Of a stretch of 64,000 bases of DNA, positions 17,441 through 26,893 are shown piece by piece. The stretch is taken from assembly GCF_013363995.1 (NCBI RefSeq), contig NZ_JABWGO010000003.1, forward strand, positions 124,001-188,000. Reading direction: 5' to 3'. Position 1 is the first letter of the stretch, and every line of letters begins with the position of its first letter. This DNA is from Nonomuraea rhodomycinica. Its GTDB lineage: Bacteria > Actinomycetota > Actinomycetes > Streptosporangiales > Streptosporangiaceae. Both the position numbers and the translations under genes were made by a program. The notes below the pieces were generated by a model that worked only from the letters and a program-made list of their open reading frames with translations, was not told where the DNA came from and did not search any database.

Positions 17441-18082
17441 CTACGCGGCCCGGACGGCGCCGACCAGCGGCAGGCACGGCTCCAGCCCGTCGACGCGGTA
17501 GCCGGACGGCGTGCTCCAGTGCTCGCGGTCGAGCCGCAGCCGCTGCTGCACCGCCAGCTCCCCCCGCCGGCTGTGGCGCGCCAGGCCGTCGTCCCGGTAG
17601 CCGAGCCGGCGGGAGCCGCCCAGCGACCGGCGGTTGTCGAGGAACGCCTCCGAGACCGCGCTCTCGGCGCCCAGCCCGTCGAAGGCCAGGTGCAGCACCG
17701 CCCGGCGCATCTCGGTGCCGATGCCCTGGCCCTGGTGGCGCAGCCCGAGCCACGAGCCCGTCCGCACCTCGCGCGTGACCGCGAAGTCCGCGGCCTCCAG
17801 CTCCTGCACGCCCACGACCCGCCCCTCGAACACCGTCACCAGGGGGCAGCTCCAGGACTCCGGCGTCCAGGCGGCCCAGCGCCCGAGGACGTAGCGCACG
17901 GTGCCGCGGGCCCGCTCCTCCGGGGAGGCGTCCGTCCAGGGCTGGAAGAACGGCATCTCCGCCGGGTCGTGGACGCCTTCGGCGGCGCGCTCGGCCAGCT
18001 CGTCCAGGTCGGCGAGCGAGGGCGTCCTCAGCTCCAGCCGGGGCGTGCTGATGGACAGGGAGAGGACCGGCCAGTGTCGCAT
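17441..18082 (-). CDS. GNAT-family acetyltransferase (RimJ/RimL-like)
   Basis: A 213-residue protein with the N-terminal substrate motif LSISTPRLELRTPSLADLDEL of ribosomal-protein-type acetyltransferases. The acetyl-CoA motif is LGLRHQGQGIGTEMRRAVL near residue 115, and the late motif is EAFLDNRRSLGGSRRLGYRDDG. The frame extends upstream, but MRHWPVLSL at 18082 is the natural start. The substrate is unknown. It is divergent from moaA with 217 bases between them and has no operon partner. Confidence 0.87.
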   Translation of the reverse strand: MRHWPVLSLSISTPRLELRTPSLADLDELAERAAEGVHDPAEMPFFQPWTDASPEERARGTVRYVLGRWAAWTPESWSCPLVTVFEGRVVGVQELEAADFAVTREVRTGSWLGLRHQGQGIGTEMRRAVLHLAFDGLGAESAVSEAFLDNRRSLGGSRRLGYRDDGLARHSRRGELAVQQRLRLDREHWSTPSGYRVDGLEPCLPLVGAVRAA

Positions 18083-18285
18083 GCCCGGATCATGGCAGGT
18101 CGTCACCGGTGCCCGGCAACGGATTTTCCCGGGTCCGGAAAGCGGGGAATCGGTGGCGCCGCGTGGCTGTTGTGGTGGGATGCGGCACGATATGACCATG
18201 CGGTTCGGCACGACGGCGGGCCCGGGCCGTAGGCTTGCCGTCCGGAGATCCGGGCAGCCCGTGATCCGACAGCCGGTGATCTGAC

Positions 18286-18294
18286 AGGAGGTGA
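18286..18294 (+). promoter_or_regulatory. moaA: Ribosome-binding site deciding the moaA start
   Basis: AGGAGGTGA is a near-perfect anti-16S match, 5 bases before the ATG at 18300. The in-frame GTG at 18291 lies inside this site and so cannot be the start. Confidence 0.8.
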
Positions 18295-18299
18295 CGCCC

Positions 18300-19289
18300 A
18301 TGTTGCGAGACTCGTTCGGACGGGTGGCGACGGATCTGCGGGTGTCCCTCACCGACAAGTGCAACCTGCGCTGCACGTACTGCATGCCGCCCGAGGGGCT
18401 CGACTGGCTGCCCAACGCCCAGCTCCTCACCGCCGACGAGATCGTCCGGCTGGTCACGATCGGCGTCGAGCGGCTCGGCGTCACCGAGGTCCGCTACACC
18501 GGGGGCGAGCCGCTGCTGCGCCGCGAACTGGTGGACATCGTCGCCCGCACCGCCGCGCTGACCCCGCGCCCGCAGGTGTCCCTGACGACCAACGGCATCG
18601 GCCTGGCCCGGCTGGCCCGGCCGCTGGCCGAGGCGGGGCTCGACCGGGTCAACGTCTCGCTCGACACGCTCGACCGCGAGGTGTTCAAGCGGCTGGCGCA
18701 CCGCGACCGGTTCACCGACGTGATCGAGGGCCTGGCCGCCGCCCACGACGCCGGCCTGCGCCCCGTCAAGATCAACACGGTGCTCATGCGCGACGTCAAC
18801 GACCACGAGGCCGTGCCGCTGCTGCGCTTCTGCCTCGACCAGGGGTACGAGCTGCGCTTCATCGAGCAGATGCCGCTCGACGCCCAGCACGGCTGGAGCC
18901 GCGAGAACATGGTGACCGCCGACGAGATCCTCCAGCTGCTGTCGGGCTCGTTCGACCTGAGCCCCGACGACCTGGAGGAGCGCGGCAGCGCCCCGGCCGA
19001 GCGGTTCCTCGTGGACGGCGGACCGGCCCGGGTGGGCGTGATCGGCTCGGTGACCCGGCCGTTCTGCGGCGCGTGCGACCGCGTCCGGCTCACCGCCGAC
19101 GGCCAGGTGCGCAACTGCCTGTTCGCGACGGAGGAGTCCGACCTCAAGACGCCGATGCGGGACGGCGCCACGGACGATGAGCTGGCCGCGCGCTGGATCG
19201 CCGCCGTGGCCCGCAAGCGCGCGGGACACGGCATCGACGACCCGTCGTTCCTGCAGCCGTCGCGCCCGATGTCGGCGATCGGCGGCTGA
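18300..19289 (+). CDS. moaA: GTP 3',8-cyclase MoaA
   Basis: A 329-residue radical SAM enzyme that makes the first molybdenum-cofactor intermediate from GTP. The N-terminal cluster cysteines are C21, C25 and C28 (CNLRCTYC). The second cluster uses C256, C259 and C273 (FCGACDRVRLTADGQVRNC). YTGGEPLLR is the SAM-binding GGE motif. The protein ends in the essential-looking GG tail (SAIGG). mobA and a DUF6457 gene are 1.7 kb downstream, so molybdenum-cofactor genes are clustered though interrupted. The sequence looks fully functional. Confidence 0.96.
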   Translation: MLRDSFGRVATDLRVSLTDKCNLRCTYCMPPEGLDWLPNAQLLTADEIVRLVTIGVERLGVTEVRYTGGEPLLRRELVDIVARTAALTPRPQVSLTTNGIGLARLARPLAEAGLDRVNVSLDTLDREVFKRLAHRDRFTDVIEGLAAAHDAGLRPVKINTVLMRDVNDHEAVPLLRFCLDQGYELRFIEQMPLDAQHGWSRENMVTADEILQLLSGSFDLSPDDLEERGSAPAERFLVDGGPARVGVIGSVTRPFCGACDRVRLTADGQVRNCLFATEESDLKTPMRDGATDDELAARWIAAVARKRAGHGIDDPSFLQPSRPMSAIGG

Positions 19290-19313
19290 GACGCGCGGGG
19301 CCCGCGCCGGGGC

Positions 19314-19925
19314 TCAGTTCTCGGTGAGGGCCAGCTTCACGCCGAGCGCCACGAACGCCCCGGCGAAGACGCGGCGCATCCACGTCATCACCGCGGGCCG
19401 TGAGACGACCTGGCCGCGGATGGCCGCCGCGAACCACCCGTACCCGCAGAACGCCACGAACGTCACCAGCATGAACACCCCGCTCAGCTCCAGCATGCGG
19501 ACGAGCGCGGCCGGCTCGTCCGCGCTCACGAACTGCGGCAGGAACGCGAAGAAGAAGATCGACAGCTTCGGGTTGAGCAGGTTGACCAGCACGCCGGAGG
19601 CGATGACCCGGCGGGCCGGGCGCGGGGCGGTGTCCGGCTCCACGCTGAGCGCCCCGCGCTCGCGCAGCGTCATGACCGCCATGAACAGCAGGTAGGCCAC
19701 GCCCAGGTACTTCAGCACCTGGAAGGCGAGCGCGCTCGCGTGCAGGACGGCGGCCAGGCCGGTGATCGCCGCGGCCATGTGCGGCACGATCCCGAGGGTG
19801 CAGCCCAGCGCCGCGACCATGCCGGCCCGCCCGCCGCGGGCCAGGCCGGCGGCCATCGTGTAGAGCACGCCGGTGCCGGGCGTCACGACGATGACCAGGG
19901 TGGTGAGGAGGAACTCGGTGCTCAT
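19314..19925 (-). CDS. LysE/RhtB-family amino-acid exporter
   Basis: A 203-residue membrane protein with about six helices. The N-terminal VTPGTGVLYTMAAGLARGGRAG and the central LVNLLNPKLSIFFFAFLPQFV signatures are typical of RhtB/LysE exporters. It begins 4 bases after the stop of the proline-dehydrogenase-like gene, so the two are surely co-transcribed. That context suggests export of an amino acid or a product of that enzyme, which is inference; the family exports Lys, Thr, homoserine and others. Confidence 0.9.
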   Translation of the reverse strand: MSTEFLLTTLVIVVTPGTGVLYTMAAGLARGGRAGMVAALGCTLGIVPHMAAAITGLAAVLHASALAFQVLKYLGVAYLLFMAVMTLRERGALSVEPDTAPRPARRVIASGVLVNLLNPKLSIFFFAFLPQFVSADEPAALVRMLELSGVFMLVTFVAFCGYGWFAAAIRGQVVSRPAVMTWMRRVFAGAFVALGVKLALTEN

Positions 19926-19929
19926 CGGC

Positions 19930-20865
19930 CTATGCCCGCCGGCCGGCGTCCGTCAGGGCCTGGAACAGGCGGGCCGGTTCTTCGGCGATGCGGTTCCAGA
20001 CGTACAGCCACCACTGGGTGCCGAACACGATGTACTCCCTGACCGGGTGCCCGCGCTCCCGCATCGCCGCGAGCCGGTCGGTGCCGAGCCCCATCAGCAT
20101 CTCGACCTCGTACGCGCCGGAGTCCGGCCGCATGCGCGGTTGCAGCTCGGTCAGCAGGTCGAGGTCGTGCGTGGCGATCGAGCAGAGGTGGCCGCGCTCC
20201 AGGAGGAGGGTCGCGCAGGCGAGGTAGGCGGCCCGCAGCTCGCGGCTGCCGCGGGGGTGGGCGACGGACTCCGGTTCGAGGTAGGAGCCCTTGGTCAGGC
20301 GGATGCGTCCGGGCCGCAGCAGCAGGCGGGGCAGGTCCTCGGCCGTCCGGTGCAGGCGGGCCTGGACGGTGACGCCGACGTGGCCGAAACGCTCGCAGAG
20401 GCGTTCGTGGGTCCACAGGATCAGGTCGGTGCGATCGGAGCCCTCCATCGAGATCATCATCTCCTGGCCCGCGGCGGCGGTCGCCTCGGCCAGCCGGGTG
20501 GCGTTGGCCAGCCCCAGCTCGCGGTCCACCAGCGAGCCGAGGTGGGACAGGTCGAAGGACAACGAGCAGTTCGTCCGGCGGGCCGCGGCCTGTCGTGACA
20601 GGTCCAGGAACACCTCGGTCTCGGCCGTGGCCAGGCCGGCGTCCCGGCAGCTCTCACCCATGTAGTCCAGGGAGACGGGTGTGCCCTCCGCGTTGAGGAG
20701 GGCGGCACGGGTGAGTGCCTCGTCGAGGGTCCGGCCGCCGACGTACCGTTCGGCGACCCGCCAGGCCAGCTCGCGCAGCACGGGGTCCGCGGCGACCTTG
20801 TCCTTGAGGTCCTCGTCGAGGGCCAGGGCCCGCATCGTCTGGGCGGCCTGCTCCATCAGCGTCAT
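19930..20865 (-). CDS. Proline dehydrogenase family protein
   Basis: A 311-residue monofunctional proline-dehydrogenase-type (beta/alpha)8 flavoprotein, the normal length of PutB/PruB. Recognisable pieces are SMEGSDRTD, VQARLHRTAEDL, RIRLTKGSYLEPE, ATHDLDLL and YEVEMLMGLG. In classic enzymes the C-terminal strand carries FMRRLAERP, where the arginine pair binds the proline carboxylate. Here it reads VWNRIAEEP, so one arginine is Asn. This could change the substrate. A GAAAGGA ribosome-binding site supports the ATG at 20865. It is followed by a LysE-type exporter rather than a P5C dehydrogenase. Confidence 0.82.
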   Translation of the reverse strand: MTLMEQAAQTMRALALDEDLKDKVAADPVLRELAWRVAERYVGGRTLDEALTRAALLNAEGTPVSLDYMGESCRDAGLATAETEVFLDLSRQAAARRTNCSLSFDLSHLGSLVDRELGLANATRLAEATAAAGQEMMISMEGSDRTDLILWTHERLCERFGHVGVTVQARLHRTAEDLPRLLLRPGRIRLTKGSYLEPESVAHPRGSRELRAAYLACATLLLERGHLCSIATHDLDLLTELQPRMRPDSGAYEVEMLMGLGTDRLAAMRERGHPVREYIVFGTQWWLYVWNRIAEEPARLFQALTDAGRRA

Positions 20866-20890
20866 CGTCGTCCTTTCGTCGTGGGCGTGG

Positions 20891-20896
20891 AATCTA
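20891..20896 (-). promoter_or_regulatory. Possible -10 element of the proline-dehydrogenase operon
   Basis: On the minus strand TAGATT lies 26 bases upstream of the start codon, in an unusually AT-rich patch with a run of A. No convincing -35 element is visible, so this is tentative. Confidence 0.3.
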
Positions 20897-21033
20897 TCAC
20901 CAATGAACATTTTTTTAGAAGCCCGTTGACGGTGATGCGAGCGGCCGGCTCGGCCGGCGGGACCGAGGGGATGGTCGTCGTGCGGGAAGGGGGCGGCGGT
21001 GCCTACGGTCGCTGCGGTGCGTACGGTGAGGGC

Positions 21034-21810
21034 ATGGATGCTGGGTACGACGCGGTGGTGCTGGCCGGGGGAGAGGCGCGGCGGCTCGGCGGGGCGGACA
21101 AGCCGGGACTCGTCGTGGGCGGGCGGACGCTGCTGGAGCGGGTCGCCGGAGCCGTCTCCGGCGCCGGGCGCGTGGTGGTGGTCGGGCCCGCCCGCGACCT
21201 TCCCGGCGTGGTCTTCACGCAGGAGGACCCGCCGGGCGGCGGGCCGGTGCCCGCGCTGCGCGCCGGGCTGCGCGAGGTCACGGCGCCGAGGGTCGTCCTG
21301 CTGGCCGCCGACCTCCCCTTCCTGACCCCGCCGCACATCTCCGCCCTCCTCGCTGCCGCAGACGCCCCTGACGCGCCCGCTCCGGCCGCGCGGCGCGACG
21401 CCGATCCCCACGCCGCCCCCCGGGCGCTCCCAGAAGGGTCTGTGGCCGCGCGACGGGTCCACCCCGCACAAGGGTCCACCCCCACCGCGTCAGGCGATCA
21501 CGGGGCGGCTCCGGAGCGCGGTGAAGGCGTCCTGGGGCGTCGCGCCGGGGTGGTGGCGGTCGACGGTGACGGACGCGAGCAGTGGCTGCTGGGCGTCTGG
21601 GACACCGGGGCGCTGCGCGAGGCGCTCGGACGGTACGGCGGGCGGTCCCTGCGCGGCGTGCTGGCCCCCCTCGTCGCCGCGCGCGTCAGGTTGCCCGGAC
21701 GGGCCTGGTTCGACTGCGACACAATGGACGACCTGTACCAAGCCCGCCTCGGTGACACGACCCGTGTCCCCTTCCCGACGACAGGAGGAGGCGCGCCGCC
21801 CGGCCCGTGA
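21034..21810 (+). CDS. mobA: Molybdenum cofactor guanylyltransferase MobA-like
   Basis: A 258-residue nucleotidyltransferase. The N-terminal VVLAGGEARRLGGADKPGL (GTP-binding loop and lysine) and AADLPFLTP (metal aspartate) define MobA, which links GTP to molybdopterin. About 60 residues of Ala/Pro-rich low-complexity sequence (residues 109-168) separate the two halves of the fold, which makes the protein longer than the usual ~200. The C-terminus WFDCDTMDDLYQAR is normal. The ATG at 21034 follows GGTGAGG. It is divergent from the proline-dehydrogenase operon and followed by a DUF6457 gene 55 bases on. Confidence 0.87.
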   Translation: MDAGYDAVVLAGGEARRLGGADKPGLVVGGRTLLERVAGAVSGAGRVVVVGPARDLPGVVFTQEDPPGGGPVPALRAGLREVTAPRVVLLAADLPFLTPPHISALLAAADAPDAPAPAARRDADPHAAPRALPEGSVAARRVHPAQGSTPTASGDHGAAPERGEGVLGRRAGVVAVDGDGREQWLLGVWDTGALREALGRYGGRSLRGVLAPLVAARVRLPGRAWFDCDTMDDLYQARLGDTTRVPFPTTGGGAPPGP

Positions 21811-21865
21811 CGGCACCGAAGCGTCCCGACGCGCCGTCAGGAACGGAAGGCCGCGCCGCACACCC

Positions 21866-22123
21866 ATGAACGTGCTGAACGAGTGGACCGCGCTGGCCTG
21901 CAAGGAGCTCGGCGTCGACCCGGCTCGCGTCGACCGCGACCTGATCCTGGAGCTCACCAAGGAGGTGGCGCACGGCGTGGCCCGCCCGGCGGCGCCGCTG
22001 ACCGCCTACCTGCTCGGGCTCGCGCAGGGCGCCGGCACCGCGCCCGAGGACGCCGTCGCGCGCCTCACCGTCCTCGCCCGCAACTGGGGGCAGGCCACGG
22101 CGCAGACGCTGACGGGCGACTGA
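21866..22123 (+). CDS. DUF6457 small protein (molybdenum-cofactor associated)
   Basis: An 85-residue, mostly helical protein (MNVLNEWTALACKELGVDP..., LTVLARNWGQ). It resembles DUF6457, a short domain that in actinobacteria lies next to or fused to MobA. Its role is unknown; it may assist the guanylyltransferase. It lies 55 bases after mobA on the same strand and is probably co-transcribed. Confidence 0.78.
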   Translation: MNVLNEWTALACKELGVDPARVDRDLILELTKEVAHGVARPAAPLTAYLLGLAQGAGTAPEDAVARLTVLARNWGQATAQTLTGD

Positions 22124-22284
22124 GACTCCAGCGAACTCTTCTTGTCAAGCGCTGCGCGAACCTGAAAGTTTCCTGGCAATTCCGCACGCTTCGAAGCGAA
22201 AACGGTTTCGGGAAAGGGGCCCTATCACACGATCGAGGGCGTCGCCGGATTGATCATCTACGGCGAGGATTCCCCCGGAAAAGG
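22124..22284. other. Gene-free stretch upstream of the C-rich hairpins
   Basis: No coding frame is supported here, and the base composition is less GC-rich than the neighbours. It contains a short hairpin (CGAAA/TTTCG near 22200). GGCGTCGCC at 22238-22246 could pair with GGCGACGCC at 22284-22292, in competition with the first hairpin of the adjacent array. On the plus strand it is the 3' region of the mobA-DUF6457 transcript. Confidence 0.5.
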
Positions 22285-22395
22285 GCGACGCCGGGTGGTT
22301 ACGGGGGCAAACCACCCGGCGTCGCTTCATCGGCGTTCCGACGGGGGCCCGGAACGCCGGCACCAGCACTCCGACGGGGGACCGGAGTGCTTGGC
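22275..22395 (-). ncRNA. Putative 6C-like small RNA: three hairpins with identical C-rich loops
   Basis: Read on the minus strand, three perfect hairpins follow one another with 5-base spacers. Their stems are 9 bp (22365-22391), 10 bp (22331-22359) and 16 bp (22285-22325). Every loop is 9 bases and ends CCCCCGT: GTCCCCCGT, GGCCCCCGT, TGCCCCCGT. The last and longest stem is followed by CCTTTTCC, like an intrinsic terminator. A TTGACG -35-like hexamer lies at 22425-22430. This resembles the actinobacterial 6C small RNA family (hairpins with C-run loops, which can pair with G-rich ribosome-binding sites). It could also be the 3' end of the DUF3099 mRNA. Confidence 0.55.
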
Positions 22396-22424
22396 TAAAG
22401 CGTACACCTACAACCCATGGGATG

Positions 22425-22430
22425 CGTCAA
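22425..22430 (-). promoter_or_regulatory. Possible -35 element for the C-rich small RNA
   Basis: TTGACG on the minus strand matches the vegetative -35 consensus and lies 33 bases before the first hairpin. The matching -10 is unclear; TACGCT at 22399-22404 would need a 20-base spacer. Confidence 0.35.
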
Positions 22431-22437
22431 GACTTAG

Positions 22438-22752
22438 TCACGACCCGATCTCGCGTCGGTGCCTTGGTATCTCGCTTTGGTTAGCTTCCGGTGTCTGAAA
22501 GGTGGGAGGAGGGACATCCATCCCCCTCTCATTGGCCCCGATTACGGCTATGTATGGCAAAAAGACTGCGCCCGCGATGAACAGCAGCCGGTACGGCCAC
22601 GGCACGGGCACCACCACGGCCAGGATCAGGCAGATCGTGCGGATACCCATCTTGATCAGGTAGCTCACCTCGCGGCGCTGGATGTCCGCGCTCAACGAGG
22701 GTCTGGCGTCCGTCACCTGATGGACGTCGGGCTTCTTACGCCAGCGCTTCAT
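22438..22752 (-). CDS. DUF3099 family membrane protein
   Basis: A 104-residue actinobacterial protein with the DUF3099 layout. A basic N-terminus contains VHQVTDARPSLSADIQRREVSYLIKMGIR, then two hydrophobic helices follow (TICLILAVVVPV and YRLLFIAGAVFLPYIAVIGA) and a short polar tail. Function is unknown. The ATG at 22752 has GGGAG eight bases upstream; a GTG at 22761 is an alternative. It is divergent from dodecin. Confidence 0.85.
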   Translation of the reverse strand: MKRWRKKPDVHQVTDARPSLSADIQRREVSYLIKMGIRTICLILAVVVPVPWPYRLLFIAGAVFLPYIAVIGANERGMDVPPPTFQTPEANQSEIPRHRREIGS

Positions 22753-22862
22753 ATCTCCCACCGTAGACCTCGGAGGAGCGCCGGGCGACGGCCGCCCGGC
22801 CCTGGACGGCCGGTCATGCGATCATGGCTTTCGAGTAAGGAGGATGTGGAGAGGATGTGGAG

Positions 22863-23075
22863 ATGACGGATCGAACGTACCGGGTGACCGAGATAGTCGG
22901 GACCTCGGCCGAGAGCGTTGACCAGGCCATCCGCAACGGCATCCGGCGCGCCTCGCAGACGCTGCGGCACCTCGACTGGTTCGAGGTGACGGAGGTGCGG
23001 GGGCACATCGAAGGGGGAGAGGTCGCCCACTACCAGGTGGGCATGAAGGTGGGCTTCCGCCTGGAAGACGCCTGA
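22863..23075 (+). CDS. Dodecin family flavin-binding protein
   Basis: A 70-residue protein matching dodecin over its whole length (YRVTEIVGTSAESVDQAIRNGI, then LDWFEVTEVRGHI and VAHYQVGMKVGFRLED). Dodecins form hollow 12-mers that store or buffer FMN/riboflavin or CoA in the cytoplasm. The flavin-stacking tryptophan is in LDWFEV. GAGAGG lies 8 bases before the ATG at 22863; the upstream in-frame GTG at 22857 is less likely. Confidence 0.93.
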   Translation: MTDRTYRVTEIVGTSAESVDQAIRNGIRRASQTLRHLDWFEVTEVRGHIEGGEVAHYQVGMKVGFRLEDA

Positions 23076-23142
23076 CGCCCGTCAACCGACGCCCGTCGCC
23101 AAAGGCCCGTCGCCCGTCGCCCGTCGTCCGCCCGTCGCCCGC
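23076..23142. repeat. Degenerate CCCGTCG short repeat after dodecin
   Basis: The heptamer CCCGTCG or close variants recur about six times in 67 bases, partly in tandem at 23106-23126. Slippage-derived low-complexity DNA with no visible coding role. Confidence 0.6.
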
Positions 23143-23234
23143 CGGCGAGAGGCGGGCGCGGGCCGGGACCGCCGGTGGCCGGTGCGGGACCCGCCCGGCC
23201 GTCCGGCGGCACGGTGGAAGTCAGCCGGCGAGCG

Positions 23235-24622
23235 TCAGCTCGCCTGGCTCACCGTCGACATGTTGAAGTCGGGCACCCGCACGGCCGGCATGACCGCCCG
23301 GGTCCAGTAGTCGTTCCACTCCCGGGGCAGCGTCTGCACGCTCGCGCCCACCTCCGACAGGCGGCCCAGCAGGTCGACCGGGCTCTCGTTGAACCGGAAG
23401 TTGTTGACCTCGCCCACGACCTCGCCGTCCTCGACGAGGTAGACGCCGTCCCGGGTCAGCCCCGTCACCAGCAGCGTCTGCGGATCGACCTCGCGGATGT
23501 ACCACAGGCAGGTCAGCAGCAGCCCGCGCCCCGTCGAGGCGATCATGTCGTCCAGGGACGCGCCGCCCTCGCCGCAGGTCATGAGCAGGTTGTCGATGGC
23601 CGGGGTCACCGGCATACCGCTGAGCCCGGCGGAGTGGCGGGTCTGCTGCAGCGCCTCCAGCCGCCCGTCCCTCACCCACGCGGTCGGCTCCAGCGGCAGG
23701 CCGTTGTCGAACACCGACGAGTCGCGGCTGGACGCGTGCGCCACGACGAACGGCGCGCACTCCAGCCCCGGCGCCGACGGGTCGCCGGCCAGCGTGACCG
23801 GCAGCTCCGCCAGCCGCTCGCCGACCCGGGTGCCGCCGCCCGGCTTGGAGAACACCGAGCGTCCGTCGAGCGCGTCCCTGACGCCCGTCGACCAGTACAG
23901 GTAGATCATCAGGTCGGACACCGCGCTCGGCGGCAGGATCGTCTCGTAGCGGCCGGCCGGCAGGTCGATCCGGTTCTTGGCCCATTCGAGCCGCCGGGCC
24001 AGCGACGAGTCCAGGCCCGTCACGTCCACGTCGGAGAAGTCGCGCGTGGCCACGCCGGTCCACGCCGACCGCTTCAGATCGGCCGACTTGGCGTTGAGCT
24101 CCAGCCGCCCGGACGGCTGGTCGTGGCGCAGCCGCAGGCCGGCCGACGTACCGAGGAACGTCGTCGTGCGGGTGTGCTCGGCGAAGCCGTACAGCTTCCT
24201 CCCGCCCGACTCGGCGGCGGCGAACGCCTCGCCCAGCGCGGGCGCGAAGCCCTCGAAGACGCCGATGTCCGTCGGCGTCACCGGATCGGCCCAGGACGGG
24301 CTGGCCGGCACGCCCTCGACGAGCGGCCGGGCGTCCTCGGCCGGCTGCGCCTCGCGCGCCGCCCGGTCGGCCGCCTCCACCACGTCGGCGAGCTGGTCGG
24401 GCCGTACGGCGGCGCGCGACACGACGCCGACGCCCTCGCCCACGATCGAGATGACGGTCAGCCGCGAGGAACGGGCGACGCCGTTGGTGGTGAGGGTGTT
24501 GCCGGCGAAACGCAGGTTGGCGGTGGAGCCCTCGTCGGCGAGCACCACGCAGCCGTCGCCCCGCGACAGCTGCAGCGCCCGCTCCACCATCTCCTGCGGC
24601 GAACCGCCGGTGATGCGCTCGC

Positions 24623-24626
<4 letters not shown>
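23235..24626 (-). CDS. tldE: TldE/PmbA-family protein (TldD partner)
   Basis: A 463-residue member of the TldD/PmbA superfamily without the HExxxH motif, as expected for TldE. The C-terminal domain has the usual VTPAIDNLLMTCGEGG, GRGLLLTCLWYIREVDPQT and GEVNNFRFNESPVDLL. With TldD it forms a heterodimeric metalloprotease that trims peptides, known for microcin B17 and CcdA processing. The GTG start at 24626 overlaps the tldD stop (GTGA) and is preceded by a G-rich ribosome-binding site. The longer ATG start at 24689 would run into tldD. Confidence 0.92.
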
Positions 24627-26119
<1,493 letters not shown>

Positions 26120-26142
26120 GTCCACGATCCTAACCCTGTGAT

Positions 26143-26161
26143 CTTGTCTGGCCCGGACAAG
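26143..26161 (+). promoter_or_regulatory. Inverted repeat in the tldD-fabG divergent promoter
   Basis: CTTGTC and GACAAG flank a 7-base centre, 36 bases upstream of fabG and 24 bases upstream of tldD. Its position suits an operator for either gene, but the binding protein is unknown. Confidence 0.35.
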
Positions 26162-26196
26162 CGGATACCAGCCGGTAGGGGATAGCGTCAGGTCTC

Positions 26197-26892
26197 ATGG
26201 CACGCTCTGTACTCGTCACCGGGGGCAATCGCGGCATCGGCCTTGCGATCGCCCGTGAACTAGCCGCGGCCGGCGACGCCGTCGCGGTCACCTACCGTTC
26301 GGGAGAGCCCCCGGAGGGGCTGTTCGGCGTCCGGTGCGACGTGACCAGCATGGACGACGTCGAGGCCGCCTTCGAGAAGGTGGAGGCCGAGCAGGGCCCG
26401 GTCGAGGTGCTGGTGGCCAACGCCGGCATCACCAAGGACACCCTGCTGGCGATGATGAAGGAGGACACCTTCACCGACGTCATCGACGCCAACCTCACCG
26501 GCGCCTACCGGGTCGCCAAGCGGGCCATCCGGCCGATGATGAAGCTCAAGCGCGGGCGCGTCATCCTCGTCTCCTCGGTCGTCGCCCTGCTCGGCTCCGC
26601 CGGCCAGACCAACTACGCCGCCTCCAAGGCCGGCCTCATCGGGTTCGGCCGGTCCATGGCCCGCGAGTACGGCTCGCGCGGCATCACGGTCAACGTGGTC
26701 GCGCCCGGCTTCGTCCAGACCGACATGACCGCCGGCCTCGACGAGGAGGCCATCATCAAGAACATCCCGCTGGGGCGGCAGGCGTCGCCGGGCGAGGTGG
26801 CGCGCGTCGTCCGCTTCCTGGCCAGTGACGACGCCTCCTACATCACCGGGGCCGTGATCCCGGTCGACGGCGGACTCGGAATGGGGCACTGA
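26197..26892 (+). CDS. fabG: 3-oxoacyl-ACP reductase FabG (MabA-like)
   Basis: A 231-residue SDR. The NADPH-binding loop is TGGNRGIG (residues 8-15) and NANAG-type ANAG is at 74-77. The catalytic Ser is in LVSSVVALLG, with Y140 and K144 in YAASK. It reduces 3-oxoacyl-ACP in type II fatty acid elongation. The inhA-type gene starts 1 base after its stop, the same fabG-inhA order as in mycobacteria, so both elongation reductases are co-expressed. Confidence 0.94.
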   Translation: MARSVLVTGGNRGIGLAIARELAAAGDAVAVTYRSGEPPEGLFGVRCDVTSMDDVEAAFEKVEAEQGPVEVLVANAGITKDTLLAMMKEDTFTDVIDANLTGAYRVAKRAIRPMMKLKRGRVILVSSVVALLGSAGQTNYAASKAGLIGFGRSMAREYGSRGITVNVVAPGFVQTDMTAGLDEEAIIKNIPLGRQASPGEVARVVRFLASDDASYITGAVIPVDGGLGMGH

Positions 26893-26893
26893 C

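Noticed and set aside
18291..18299. GTG at 18291 as the moaA start
   Set aside because: This GTG lies inside the AGGAGGTGA ribosome-binding site; the ATG at 18300 has correct spacing.
22285..22325. The 16-bp hairpin as only a plain terminator of the mobA-DUF6457 transcript
   Set aside because: It may terminate, but on the plus strand it lacks a T-run. The two further hairpins with identical loops are not explained by termination alone.
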